Shown piece by piece: positions 10,485-20,999 of a stretch of 64,000 nt of DNA. A program made the translations under genes and the position numbers. Source of the stretch: Blastocladiella emersonii ATCC 22665 (lineage: Eukaryota > Blastocladiomycota > Blastocladiomycetes > Blastocladiales > Blastocladiaceae); the NCBI GenBank assembly GCA_025594325.1, contig JANHCV010000010.1:496001-560000 (forward strand), read 5' to 3'. Numbering within the stretch: position 1 is the stretch's first letter; the number at the start of each line of letters is the position of its first letter. The notes beneath the pieces were generated by a model. That model was not told the DNA's origin, did no database searches, and saw only the letters and a program-made list of their open reading frames with translations.

Positions 10485-12266
10485 TTGCTGATCAGCCACG
10501 TGTGTTGGCGTGCAGCAAGCCCGGTGCGACGACTTTTCGCTCGGGCGTCGTCGCACGGCCGCTCTCTCCGCCCTGCCGCCCACGAAACAGCAACGACACT
10601 CACTATCCATGCACCGCGCATCGTGCAACGTATCTTGCTCTATGCTGTCCGCTTCCACGAGCCCAAGGACGACACGGTCGGCCTGATGCAGTACGCCCGC
10701 GTCGCGCGGCGGGCCGACATCCCCGAGGTGACGGCCGAGATTCTGTGTGTCTGCCCTAACTTCTCCATGGATCTTGCCAGCACCTACGGCAACGTGGCCG
10801 TGCTCGATCTGTGGCTCGAACTCGGCCTCAAACCCGTTTACACCGCGGCAGCACTGTGCGGGGCGTGCGATCGCCTTGAGTTCGCGGTCCTCCGCTGGTG
10901 GCGCGACTCGGGTCTTCCGCTGCGCATCGGGAGCACGAGCTACCGTTTCTTTGAAGTGGCACGTGCGGTCATTGGGCTTCGTTTTGTCAACCGCGAGGAA
11001 AAGGCGCGCGGGGTACGTTGTGAGCTTGCTTGCTCGCCCACTCGTGCCAACCAATGGTCGCTCACTCGTTCATACTCTACCCGATAGAGACGTTTGTCCA
11101 AGTGGACGTCCGTTGACAATCTTTGGCTCGCCAAGCCCGATCCGAACGAATTCGTTGAACAGGCCGACGACGGAGCGTGCACGCTGACCGTCGGCCCTGG
11201 CTCAATCACGCCCGCTGGCATCGAGGCTCTCAACTGGTCGCTCGCAAGTTACTGCCACGAGATCAATGTGATCAAGTTTACGCCAAGCAACGCGTCAATC
11301 GATTTGCTGCGTCAGCTCCAGCCCTCTGCCAACATCTCACACTTGACGCTTGAAGGCTTTCCCCACAGCGTGCCGGCGACCCCCGGCGCCGGCTCGCGGC
11401 TTCCCAGGTCGGTGCGAGGCCTGACTCTCCGTTGCTCGTGGCTCGATCCTCGCCATGATCGCACGCTTCAGGAGCTCCTACCTGTGCTGACCGAGGAAGT
11501 TGCGTTCAAGCGATACGATTTCTCTCAGCTCAATGCCAAGTCGAAGCACTTTTCGCACTTCCGCGCCAGCATGCACATGCTCGATCTCAACCGAGTCCGC
11601 TTCCATCGCTCATCGCGGATTTCTGGCGCCACGGCCGCCGAAGACTCGCCCGCGCCGGCTGTTCTCGCGCTCGCAAAGTACCTGCCAGCTTCGCTTCGAT
11701 GCCTCCGCTTTGCCTTTTGCGACTTCACCTTGGCCGACATTCGCGTGCTCGCCCCGAAACTACCGCGCCGTCTCCAGCAACTTGGCTTTGGCGAGAAATG
11801 CAAGTTTGGCGCCGAGGGAGTGCGTGTCCTCGTTCCTCACCTTCCGCCGACGCTCAAGGAACTGGTTCTCGCTGGATTTGGCCTGGACGGCGACTGCTTC
11901 TCCATCCTCGCTGGCGCGAACCTATCGGGTCTCCAAGAGATTGACCTCGGCGGGTGCGACTGCACTCGAATGGAGCCGGTGCTCGAGTTCATGGGTACGC
12001 TGCGAAACTTGCAGGTCCTATGCATTTCGTTGGCGGGACTTGACGACCACCGATTTGGTCAGCTGCTTTCCCGCCTCCCGCACACCATCAAGGCTTTGTT
12101 CCTCGCGGGCAATCCGATCACTGATGCCAGCATCAAGTCAATCGTCAAGTTTGCAGCCCGCTGTGAGCCGTACATGCAAATCTTCCTGACCGGAACGCGC
12201 GTCACTGACCAGGGTGCTGCGCGGCTTCGTGCGGTTTATCCCCCGATTCTCGTCGAGACTGAGTAG
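10485..12266 (+). CDS. Lineage-specific F-box-like/ankyrin-like/LRR protein, copy A
   Basis: Exons 10485-11012 and 11088-12266 (GTACGT donor, GATAG acceptor) give 568 residues if the first in-frame ATG is used. The conserved family start falls at 10593-10595 but reads ACG here, where the paralogue at 14434 has ATG, so the start is uncertain. An F-box-like helix (IVQRILLYAVRFHEP) is followed by two tryptophan-rich ankyrin-like units (NVAVLDLWLELGL, LRWWRDSGLPL). The second exon is a ribonuclease-inhibitor-type LRR array with repeats such as LPASLRCLRFAFCDF and LPPTLKELVLAGF. Probably a substrate adaptor or receptor-like scaffold, but no function is known. Confidence 0.8.
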
Positions 12267-12479
12267 TTTTCGTGTGTTGTCCCCAGTTGATTATTGTGTG
12301 ATACAGTTGTTTGCCTTCGTTCGTGACTTGACGGAGTAGGCTTTAGCAACTTTTCTCCCGGTTTGCAGGACTTGGAGAGCTCTCGCGCGATGCAATCACG
12401 GACGACAACGTCAAAGCGATTGCCTTGTTAGTCAGTGAGGCGGATCAGATGTTATTGGCATATATGTGGTAGAGCGAGA

Positions 12480-14249
12480 TTAAATGTAGGATGGAATCCA
12501 TGCAAAGGAAGCAATGTCAAAATTGCCTTCTAGGCTAATTTCCACCAGCGACTCAGGCGCCGCAGCACGAACTGCTTGTTCTCCCGCTTGGCTAAGGCGG
12601 TTCTTAGCTAACGAGAGCTTGGTTAGGCCACGAGGAAAATTTGCGGAGAGCGCCGCTGCGCCAGTATCAGTGATGTCGTTGTCACCCAGATCGAGCTCCA
12701 AGAGTTGGGCAGGCAGTCCTGAAACAAGTAAACCAACGGTTTCGTCATCCAGATGTGTTCGCTGAAGCTTCAAGATCTCGAGGCTTAGTGGCATATGCGT
12801 CGCCAGAATCTTTGCGCGGGATGCGTCGACCTTGGCTGATGAGAAATTGAACTGGCGCAGCGAGCGAGGAAGACACGAGAAAAGCGTTTGGGGGCCGTTC
12901 TGCGAAAAATGGGCGTAATCGACGTTGAGGATCTCAAGATTGACTGGCAGGTTCTTGGCAAGCGACTCGACGGCATCGTCGCGACGCAGATTAGCGCTGC
13001 TGACATCCAAGTGGACCAGAGATTGTGGAAGGGATGCGAACAAAGTTGCGGCTTCAGGCGAAGCGAAGTCTCCATACCCAAGGTCTAACACCTCGAGCTC
13101 GCTGAGCTGGGAGAGAGCGCGCCCAAACGCGATGGTGCCTGGTGCATCCAACTTGAGGCGGTGAAGCTTTAGCTGGCGCAATGACGAGGGAAGCGACCAC
13201 CCCTTCCACGTCGCGTCACGGTTTTTCCGCTTGTCTACTCGGCAATCAAAGGCGAGATACATGAGGGAAGACGGCAAAAGAGGCCCAGCGAGAGCAAGTC
13301 CCGCCTCAGTGAAGCGGTTCCACAAAACGTCAAGTCGCTCGAGTTTGCGAGGGAGGGCGCGGGCAATGCCAAAAAGCTTACAATCGTCAAACGAGCAGGC
13401 TTTTAAGGTAAGGTTGCGAAGCGTTGGCGGTAAGTGAGTGAGTAGTTGGTAAAGCTCGTCGGACACGCGAGTCACTGCGTGAGTAATCACGAGTGACGTC
13501 AAGTTGGCTGGCCAAAAGTTTGAGCGCGGAGCCAGACGTAACGGCCTGACTCCTGGCCAAACGCTGTCAAGCTTTAGTTCGACCAGAGAATCGGGCAGCT
13601 CAAGCGCAAAAACTCGCTTGGTGTCGAGGGTGCTTTCCTTGAAACAGAGCTTGTTCAATTTTTGCGATTTGCTTGCCATCGCCTCGTTCAGCAGGTGAAT
13701 TCCGTCAAGAGATATCGCCTGCTTTGTAAAGTCGAGTTGCGTCGTGTTACCCGTAACAATGTCGTCGATTGAAGCGCGGATGCTGCTGTCCACTGGCGGG
13801 ATAGTTTCAAGGATAGATTCCGAGTCGATGTTGTCGTCGTCAACAAATCGGAGATCCAAGCCGAGGGCAACGAGTTGGTGATCATCACAATCGCGGAGCA
13901 AAACGTCGTGTTCGTCGGGATCAATCAAGCCAATGTCCCGCCAAAACTCAATAACTCCGAGAAAGCCGCGATCGAAAGCCTCGTACAATACAAAGGGAGA
14001 GCACTTGAGTGGTAGTCCGAGGGCAGCGCGGCGCTGAAGTGCGGCGAGATTGCCAAACTTGGTCGCACGTTTGGGCGAGAGGCTCGGTGCACGCAAGATC
14101 ATTGCCCGTTCGACCTGCGGAATGAGCTTTCTCGGCATGACGCGCGCGTATTGCGCCAGTCCCGGGATGTCGTCGGGGTCGGGGTGAAGCCAAACCGCGT
14201 GGACAAGGATCCGCTCTATGATTTCGGGAGCATAAACAGCCTTAAACAT
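12480..14249 (-). CDS. Lineage-specific F-box-like/ankyrin-like/LRR protein, copy B (intact)
   Basis: A single open frame of 589 residues with a clean start (MFKAVYAPEIIERILVHAV). An F-box-like N-terminus, two ankyrin-like units (NLAALQRRAALGLPL, GVIEFWRDIGLID) and a linker lead into about twelve LRRs with the phrase LP.SL..L.L (for example LPSSLRQLKLHRLKL and LPAQLLELDLGDNDITD). The C-terminal cap is RAAAPESLVEISLEGNF. No introns, signal peptide or membrane span. It is head to head with the truncated copy at 14434 and tail to tail with copy A. The 5' flank resembles that of the LRR gene at 28177. Function unknown; LRR and ankyrin units suggest protein binding. Confidence 0.85.
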   Translation of the reverse strand: MFKAVYAPEIIERILVHAVWLHPDPDDIPGLAQYARVMPRKLIPQVERAMILRAPSLSPKRATKFGNLAALQRRAALGLPLKCSPFVLYEAFDRGFLGVIEFWRDIGLIDPDEHDVLLRDCDDHQLVALGLDLRFVDDDNIDSESILETIPPVDSSIRASIDDIVTGNTTQLDFTKQAISLDGIHLLNEAMASKSQKLNKLCFKESTLDTKRVFALELPDSLVELKLDSVWPGVRPLRLAPRSNFWPANLTSLVITHAVTRVSDELYQLLTHLPPTLRNLTLKACSFDDCKLFGIARALPRKLERLDVLWNRFTEAGLALAGPLLPSSLMYLAFDCRVDKRKNRDATWKGWSLPSSLRQLKLHRLKLDAPGTIAFGRALSQLSELEVLDLGYGDFASPEAATLFASLPQSLVHLDVSSANLRRDDAVESLAKNLPVNLEILNVDYAHFSQNGPQTLFSCLPRSLRQFNFSSAKVDASRAKILATHMPLSLEILKLQRTHLDDETVGLLVSGLPAQLLELDLGDNDITDTGAAALSANFPRGLTKLSLAKNRLSQAGEQAVRAAAPESLVEISLEGNFDIASFAWIPSYI

Positions 14250-14433
14250 GTTGCATCAAGTTTCCATCGACCATTTGCTAAACTGTTGAGGTGGCAGGGG
14301 AGAGCGGGCAGGCGTCACAGGCCTTCGAACTTTGAAGAAACTGCTTGCGCCACCACGTGAGCGCATTTTTCGCCTCTTCACCTCTTTCAGCTCGCTTGCA
14401 GGCTTTCGCTCTCTCACCCCATCGACTAACGCA

Positions 14434-16064
14434 ATGAAGCTCACCGTACATGTACCACACATCACGCAACGCATCTTGCTCTCTGCTGTCCGCTTCCATG
14501 AGCCCAAGGACGACACGGTCGGCCTGATGCAGTACGCCCGTGTCGCGCGCCGGGATGAGATTCCCCATGTGACGGCCGAAATTCTGCGTGTCTGCCCAAA
14601 CTTCTCCATGGACGCGGCGAGCATGTACGGCAACGTCGCCGTGCTTGACCTCTGGCTCGAGCTTGGTCTGAAGCCAGTTTATACCGAGGCCGCACTGCGC
14701 GGAGCGTGCAAATGCCCTCAACTTATCGTGTTGCGGTGGTGGCGAGATTCAGGTCTTCCGCTTCGTATCCCGGACATGGACATCATAGCGTCGGGGTTAG
14801 CCATTTCAATTATTGGACACCGGTTAGTTCATGCTATGGAGGCGGCACGTGGGGTACGGTGCCTGTATTCGCCCGTTATCGCAGACTGTGCAAACTAAAC
14901 CCGCGCTTCGTTTTCGGAGCTGACACCGCTCTCGACATGGGAGCCAATTGATAGCTTTGGCTCGCCGAGCCTGGTCCCGATCCACTTGGAACAGCCATCG
15001 AGGTGGGGGAAGAGGATGGACGAGGGTACGCTTTGAACATCGGCCTCGGCCCGATTACTGCCGTGGGGATTCAAGCACTTGATCGGACCCTGGCGGCCCG
15101 GTCCCACCATATCAAGATGATCAATTTTATGCCCAGCAACGCCTCAATTGACTTGGTGCGACAGCTTCGCCCATCGCCAGGGATCTCAACAGTGAGCCTT
15201 CGCGCATTCCATCATGACCAGCCTGCCACCCCTGGCGTTGGCTCGCGACTTCCAGAGACGGTGAAAGAGATTCAACTTTCGAGCTCGCGGCTCGATCCAG
15301 GACACAAGGAAACGTTCCTGAAAATATTGCCGCGGGAACTCGAGACGCTCAGTGTGCACAGCTACGATCTTTCGCAGCTGAGCGCCATGTCGATGCATTT
15401 CTCACACCTCAATCCTAGTCTCCGCCAGCTAGCCTTTGGCCTCACTCGCTTCCATCGCCACTCACCAATTTTCGGCTTGGAACGCGCGATCGAGCGGCCC
15501 GTCGCCGCAATCGCTGCGCTCGCTCAGTTTCTCCCGGCCGCGCTTCGCGAGCTATATTTCTACGATTGTGATCTCACCCTTGCCGACGTTCGCGCTCTGG
15601 CTCCACACTTACCGAGAAGCCTCGAATCTCTTTCGATGGACGGGAGCTGCACGTTGGAAGCGGACGGAATGATCGCGCTCGCGCTATACCTTCCATTGAC
15701 GCTGAAGGGCTTGCTGCTCGGTGATTGCTCGCTCAACTCTCTCTTCACCGGGACCATGAACTTGATCTGTAAGACGATGGGAGGTAGAGAAACGGATGAA
15801 AAGCGCCGTGGGGCAACAGAGTGCTCACGTCCGCGGCGGGGGTTGCGGCCTCGACTTCAAGGCGATGGGGAAACGGGCGGCGAGTCACCGGGTGCGGTCG
15901 GCCGCGAAGAGCCCATTCTGCGGCGGTGGGGATCACGGAGAGATCACCGCACGCGCGAGCGCGTGGCCCAAGCTTCAAGCGCGTCGCGTGACACGGGTCC
16001 AACGAGATGTCCTGGTGACTGCAGCACCCCTTCGACGACAAGGCATCACAAGGATAGCAGCTAA
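14434..16064 (+). pseudogene. Truncated F-box-like/ankyrin-like/LRR gene, paralogue of copy A
   Basis: Exon 1 (14434-14853) starts MKLTVHVPHITQRILLSAV and is very close to copy A. A GTACGG donor and GATAG acceptor join it in frame to 14955 onward (LWLAEPGPDPLG). LRR homology runs to about 15767 (LKGLLLGDCSLNSL); beyond that the frame stays open to 16064 but the sequence is arginine-rich with no LRR pattern. The last several repeats of copy A are missing, which points to a rearrangement near 15.77 kb. A 509-residue product is still possible, so this may be a shortened gene rather than a dead one. Confidence 0.7.
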
Positions 16065-16280
16065 GACATGAACGTAGGACCCTACTGCCGCGACGAAGCC
16101 GGCCGACGCGACCCAGCGCCGACCGCGGACGCGTCGGTCATCGGCGCGACGCGCCACGTGCGCACGTGACGCCGTCCAAGTCACCGCGCCGCTTCGTCAG
16201 AGCGCGCCGGCCGCCGCCGCCTCTCCCGCTCCCCACGCAACGGCGAGAGACTACGCAACTCCCCGCAACATGGTTCGCAC

Positions 16281-17599
16281 ATGGATGGCACTCGGCGCAC
16301 GGTGATGGAACCGGCTCGCTCACGATGCGAGGCGGCGCGGCGTAGGATCACCTCTTTGGCGGCTTTGGCAGCGCCGGGTTCGGCTTTGGCGGGAATGGCA
16401 CGGGCACCTTTTCGGAATACGTGTGTCTTGCTACCACCGGGGAGGCTAGGTTTCGATGTCTTACGCGAGTCGTGGATGTGTAGTACCGGTGCTACTCGGT
16501 GGCGATGGCGCCAGGCAAGGAGCGCGAGACGCTGAACCACGGGTCCGGAGGTGCGCCCGCTTCTCACATCGGCGCTCTTGTGCAGCGTTGCTGACCACGT
16601 CTCACACACTAGTCATTCTCCCGCCATCGGCCCTCGCCAAGCTGAGTACGCCTCCCGACCCGCCCGCCCGCCGACGAGACGCCCAAACTTACCCGCCCAC
16701 TCGCTTGTAGCCCAGTACAACGTGACGACGCCGTACAAGTTTGCGCTGACCAACGAGCAGACGCAGAAGACGACGCACGCGAGCGTGCTCGAGTTCATTG
16801 CCGAGGAGGGCCGCATCTACCTCCCGCGGTGGATGATGGCGACGCTGGGCGCCGGCGAGGGCAGCCTGCTGCAGGTCAAGTCGGCGACGCTGCCGCGTGG
16901 CAAGTTTGTCAAGATCCAGCCGCAGAGCGTCGCGTTCCTCGATATCTCGGATCCCAAGGCTGTGTACGTGAGCGACCGCACTGCGACGAAGCCCGTCGAC
17001 TCACTCGCACGTCCGTGTGTAGCCTCGAGCGCGCGTTCCGCAGCTACCTCGCCATGACGCTGGGCGACAAGCTGTCGTTCGTGTACGCGGACCGCGAGTA
17101 CCAGATCGAGGTGCTGGAGCTGAAGCCGTCGCACGCCGTGTCGCTGATCGACACGGACCTCGAGGTCGACTTCGCGCCGCCCGTCGGGTACGTGGAGCCG
17201 TCGCTGCAGCGCCCCGGCAGCGCCGGGTCCGGGCTCGGCGGCAGCCACGCGAGCGTGCGCGACGAGATTCTGCAGCACGTGGTCGTCGAGAAGCGCGGAT
17301 GGGACCTGCTGTCGTCGGGCCAGCGGCTCAACGGCAAGTCGGCGACGGCCGTCTCGGGCAACCAGAAGCGCGCCCGCGGCACCGGCTCCCTCGTCAACGC
17401 CGACGAGATCCGGCCCTCGCTCGACGGCGAGACCCCGCTCCCGCTCCGGCTGCCCCTCGGCCAGCTGTTCTTTGGGTTCAACGTGCCGTCCGCGACGGGC
17501 GGCGCAGCGGGCGGCGAAGGGGATGATGGCGAGCCCAAGTTCAAGGGTGAGGGCAACATGCTCAAGAGCAAGAAGGGTAAGGGCCGGATGAACAAGTAG
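16281..17599 (+). CDS. UFD1: Ubiquitin fusion degradation protein 1 (UFD1)
   Basis: Partner of Npl4 that links the Cdc48/p97 ATPase to ubiquitinated clients in ER-associated degradation. Six exons (16281-16301, 16346-16420, 16484-16550, 16613-16645, 16711-16963, 17023-17599) give 341 residues. Visible: Gly/Phe-rich N-terminus (GGFGSAGFGFGG), YRCYSVAMAPGKE, VILPPSALAKL, LEFIAEEGRIYLPRWMM, KIQPQSVAFLDISDPKAV, the second lobe (VSLIDTDLEVDFAPPVGY) and a basic tail. All five acceptors are TAG. The first exon is uncertain: a model with only the ATG at 16270-16272 spliced to 16346 would avoid a 44-nt intron and mirror the one-codon exon of GDI. The exon skeleton from 16346 on is secure. Confidence 0.93.
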
Positions 17600-17670
17600 G
17601 TTTCCGGGAGGGACGGCGACCGGAGATGTTCATAATGTACACTTTCGATTCGAAGGATGGATGATACAGC

Positions 17671-18205
17671 TCAGAGCCCGCGGCCGGCGTACGTCGACCA
17701 CTCGGACCACATCCACACCATGGAGACGCCTACACGCTGGATCAGTACGCGGTCGCGAGCGGAGGCGGCGTGCGGGCGACAGCGTACTCGACACGATGAA
17801 CGGCGACAGCGTCTTGCCCGTGAGCTTGGCCGTCTTGAAGATGAACACCTCGGACGCAAAGTGCGAGAACGCGATGACGAACGACGCGAACGTCATGCGG
17901 TACATGCTACATCCCCCTCAGGGTGTCAGCCTATCCCCACACCTTCTCCCGCGCGAACGAACGTACGAGGCGTTGTAGAGGTCGTAAGCGCACAGCAGTC
18001 GCGCGACGGCGGACGTGATGTTCCAAATCCCAAAAAGGCGGCCGGCGAGCTCGGTGGTGCCCGTCTGGTACAGCATGCGCGAGTACTGGACCGGGTTCAG
18101 CACGCCGTTGATGCCGCTCGCCAGCGCGATCGCCGAGATCCCCGCGAGCCACCGGCCCAGGTTCTCGACGGGCAGGATCGCGAGCGCGGAGTCGACGAGT
18201 GACAT
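17671..18205 (-). CDS. ERG28: Ergosterol biosynthesis scaffold protein ERG28
   Basis: ER membrane protein that tethers sterol C-4 demethylation enzymes to one another. Three exons (17967-18205, 17788-17906, 17671-17729) give 138 residues, close to other family members. Seen: GRWLAGISAIALASGINGV, then GRLFGIWNITSAVARLLCAYDLYN (the family signature around FGIW), FASFVIAFSHFASEVFIFKT and SMVWMWSEW near the end. Four hydrophobic segments fit the known topology. All acceptors are TAG. It is convergent with UFD1 and divergent from the phosphomannomutase gene, about 235 bp away. Confidence 0.94.
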
Positions 18206-18440
18206 TGCAATGGTTGGTGGTGGTGTGCGGGAGAGGGGAGAGAGAGGGAAGCGTGCGCCCCGGATGAAGAAGGCAGGGACGGATGGATCGGCAACGGAGA
18301 CGCGTGGAGCGCACGTGGCGGTCGGCGGCGCGTGTCGGCGCCACGTTGCAGCCGGTCCCTCGCCGCCGCCCAAGGACGCCCACTTTCCCTCTCCCCCGCT
18401 CTTGCAATCCGATCCCGCACCCTTGCAACGTATCACCATA

Positions 18441-19401
18441 ATGTCCAACGACTGGAGCCACAAGGCGCACCCCGACACCCTCGTCCTGTTCGACGTGGAC
18501 GGCACGCTGACGCCCGCCCGCAAGGTGTGCGCCCGCCTGATCCACCACTCGCGGCACCCTCGCGGACGCTGACCGTGTCCGGTTTCCTCGCCTAGATCGT
18601 GTCCAAGGAGGTCCTCGACACGCTGGCGCGCCTCAAGTCCAAGGTGGTCGTCGGGTTCGTCGGCGGGAGCGATCTGCCCAAGCAGTTTGAGCAGCTCGGC
18701 GAGAACGGTACGCCGGCCAGCGTTCACGTCGTGCGTGTTGTTGCTGACGGCGTTGTGTGCCCGTCTTGTAGCGCTGGAGATGTTCGACTTCTGCTTTTCG
18801 GAGAACGGGCTGACGGCGTACCGGCTGGGCAAGCAGCTCGCGTCGCAGTCGTTCATCAACTACCTCGGCGAGGACAAGTACAAGCGGCTGGCCAACTTTA
18901 TCCTGCGCTACATTGCCGACCTCGACCTTCCCGTCAAGCGGTACGCTTCCCTGACACCCGCTCGCGAGTCCCCACAAACTCACCCCCACCCGCGTCCCCC
19001 GTAGCGGCACCTTCATCGAGTTCCGCAACGGCATGATCAACGTGTCGCCGATCGGGCGCAACTGCAGCCACCCGGAGCGCGACGCGTTCGAGGCCTACGA
19101 CAAGGTCCACGGCGTGCGCGCGGCCATGGTGGCGGCGCTGCGCCGCGAGTTTGCGGACCTCGACCTGACCTACTCGATCGGCGGCCAGATCTCGTTCGAC
19201 GTGTTCCCGACCGGCTGGGACAAGACGTACTGCCTGCGCCACGTGCGGCCCGAGGGGTTCAAGACCATCCACTTCTTTGGCGACAAGACGCACCAGGGCG
19301 GTAACGACTACGAGATCTTCACCCACCCGGACGTTGTCGGCCACGCCGTCAAGTCGCCCGACGACACGCTGCGGATCCTCGCCGAGCTGTTCCAGGTCTG
19401 A
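18441..19401 (+). CDS. SEC53: Phosphomannomutase (SEC53/PMM)
   Basis: Converts mannose-6-phosphate to mannose-1-phosphate, the precursor of GDP-mannose for glycosylation and GPI anchors; cytosolic. Four exons (18441-18524, 18596-18707, 18772-18940, 19005-19401) give 253 residues, the normal size. HAD-type catalytic motif LFDVDGTLT with the nucleophile and acid aspartates at residues 18 and 20; further blocks are [39 protein letters not shown] and [16 protein letters not shown]. All key motifs are intact. It is convergent with the ubiquilin gene. Confidence 0.97.
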
Positions 19402-19493
19402 TTTGACGAGGAGAGATGTGTGTGTGAGAAGCACGGAAATTTATACAGAATAACAATGACAACAATGGACATCCCGAGCGAACGTCAGGCCGC

Positions 19494-20709
19494 TCAGTTG
19501 CCGGGGTTGTTGAACAGCCACTCGATGGCCGCGTGCACGTTGCCGCCCGTGAGCTGCAGCGCGCGCAGGTTGCGCTCGGGCTCGAGCATGCCCATCTCGG
19601 CGAGCTGCTGCAGCTGCGTCGCGTACCGCTCCTCGGGCGGGATCGACGGCTGCTGCGACGCCGCGGCACCGGGCATACCGCCACCGGCCAGGAGCGCCGC
19701 GAACGGGTTGAAGGCACCTGCGCCAGCACCGGCGGCGAACGGGTTACCCGCGGCAGCAGCACCAGCGCCCGTCGGCGAGGTCGGGTTGGCGGCAGCGCCC
19801 GCACCGGCGCCGAGAGCAGCGAACGGGTTGGCAGCGCCCGCCGTCGACATGCTCGGCATCATGCCGGGCATCCCGCCGGCGCCGCCCGCGGCCGCCATGG
19901 ACAGCATGCCCTGCAGCATGGCCGGGTTCGACATGACCGACTGCAGCATGGTGCGGGTCTCGGGCGTCATGAGCCCCGCGAGCATCGGGTTGCTGGCGAC
20001 GATCTGGTCAAGGACTTGTGGGTTCTACGGGAGGGGATCGGGGGTCAGTCGGAAGCTCGCGAGGGGCTGATGCTGAGAGGAGTAGAGACGCACCGACATC
20101 ATCTGGGACATCATCTGCATCATCATCGGGTTCGAGAGCATGGCGTTGACCTGCGCTGGGTCCATGCCCATGCCGCCCATGCCACCCATACCGCCCATGC
20201 CACCGAAACCGCCCATGCCGCCGAGGGCACCGAGACCGCCGAGACCAGCGGCACCCGCGCCGCCCGCACCCGCACCGAGACCGGCAAAGGTGGCGAACGG
20301 GTTGGCCACAGCCGCGGGAGTCGTCGCCGAAGTCGGGGTCGGCGTGGGCGTCGCGGTCGCGGCCGTCGGGGACGCAGCAGCAGCGCCGGCGGCGGGGGCA
20401 GCGGGCGCGTTGCGCGGGACGCTCTTGACGACGTGAACCGTGTTTCCCTCGGCCTGCAGGTACGCGCGCGCGCGTGTGTCAGCAACCGCTCCCACCCGCC
20501 ATCCGCGAACCGGGACGCACCAGGTTGTAGGTGGCGAGCACGTCCTCGTCCTTGAGCACGCGGCCCGAGAAGATGACGCGCTGCTGGCCCGCCGGGTAGT
20601 CGGGCAGCGCCGCGGCGATCGCCGCCTTGAGGTCGGCCACCGTCTTGTCGAGCTCGATGGTGACGGTCGTCTTGGCCTCGGACGACGAGCGGATGTTGAT
20701 GGTGACCAT
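19494..20709 (-). CDS. DSK2: Ubiquilin/Dsk2-type ubiquitin receptor
   Basis: Shuttle protein carrying ubiquitinated clients to the proteasome. Exons 20521-20709, 20094-20453 and 19494-20024 give 359 residues. An N-terminal ubiquitin-like domain ([18 protein letters not shown]... [15 protein letters not shown]) is followed by an Ala/Pro/Gly-rich linker with GGMGG repeats, STI1-type segments ([33 protein letters not shown]) and a C-terminal UBA domain ([18 protein letters not shown]... [11 protein letters not shown]). Domain order matches yeast Dsk2 and ubiquilins. One of two acceptors is CAG. Confidence 0.96.
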
Positions 20710-20999
20710 GGTGATGCGTAGCAGGGAGTCGTGGGATCGCTGAGCAGGGGAGGGGGGGAAGGAGAAGGCGAAGGCGGAAGCGAATCGGCACGGCGACGCG
20801 GCGCCGAAGCGGGAAGACGTGGCGGATCACGCTCCCGTGAGCGGCACGCGACGCGGAGGCGAACCGCGTGGCGCCGCTCGCCGATCCCCTTCGCCCGCGA
20901 GCACGGCCCTCTCTCGTTGAACGACTTGATGCAACCGCTTCAAAGGCCATGAATCAAGCAACGTCTCCATGCAATCTGATGAACGAGCCTCTTGCACCC

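Noticed and set aside
9884-10621. A 245-codon minus-strand frame over the LRR pseudogene
   Set aside because: It is out of phase with both recognisable LRR remnants and is Arg/Ser-rich without a pattern.
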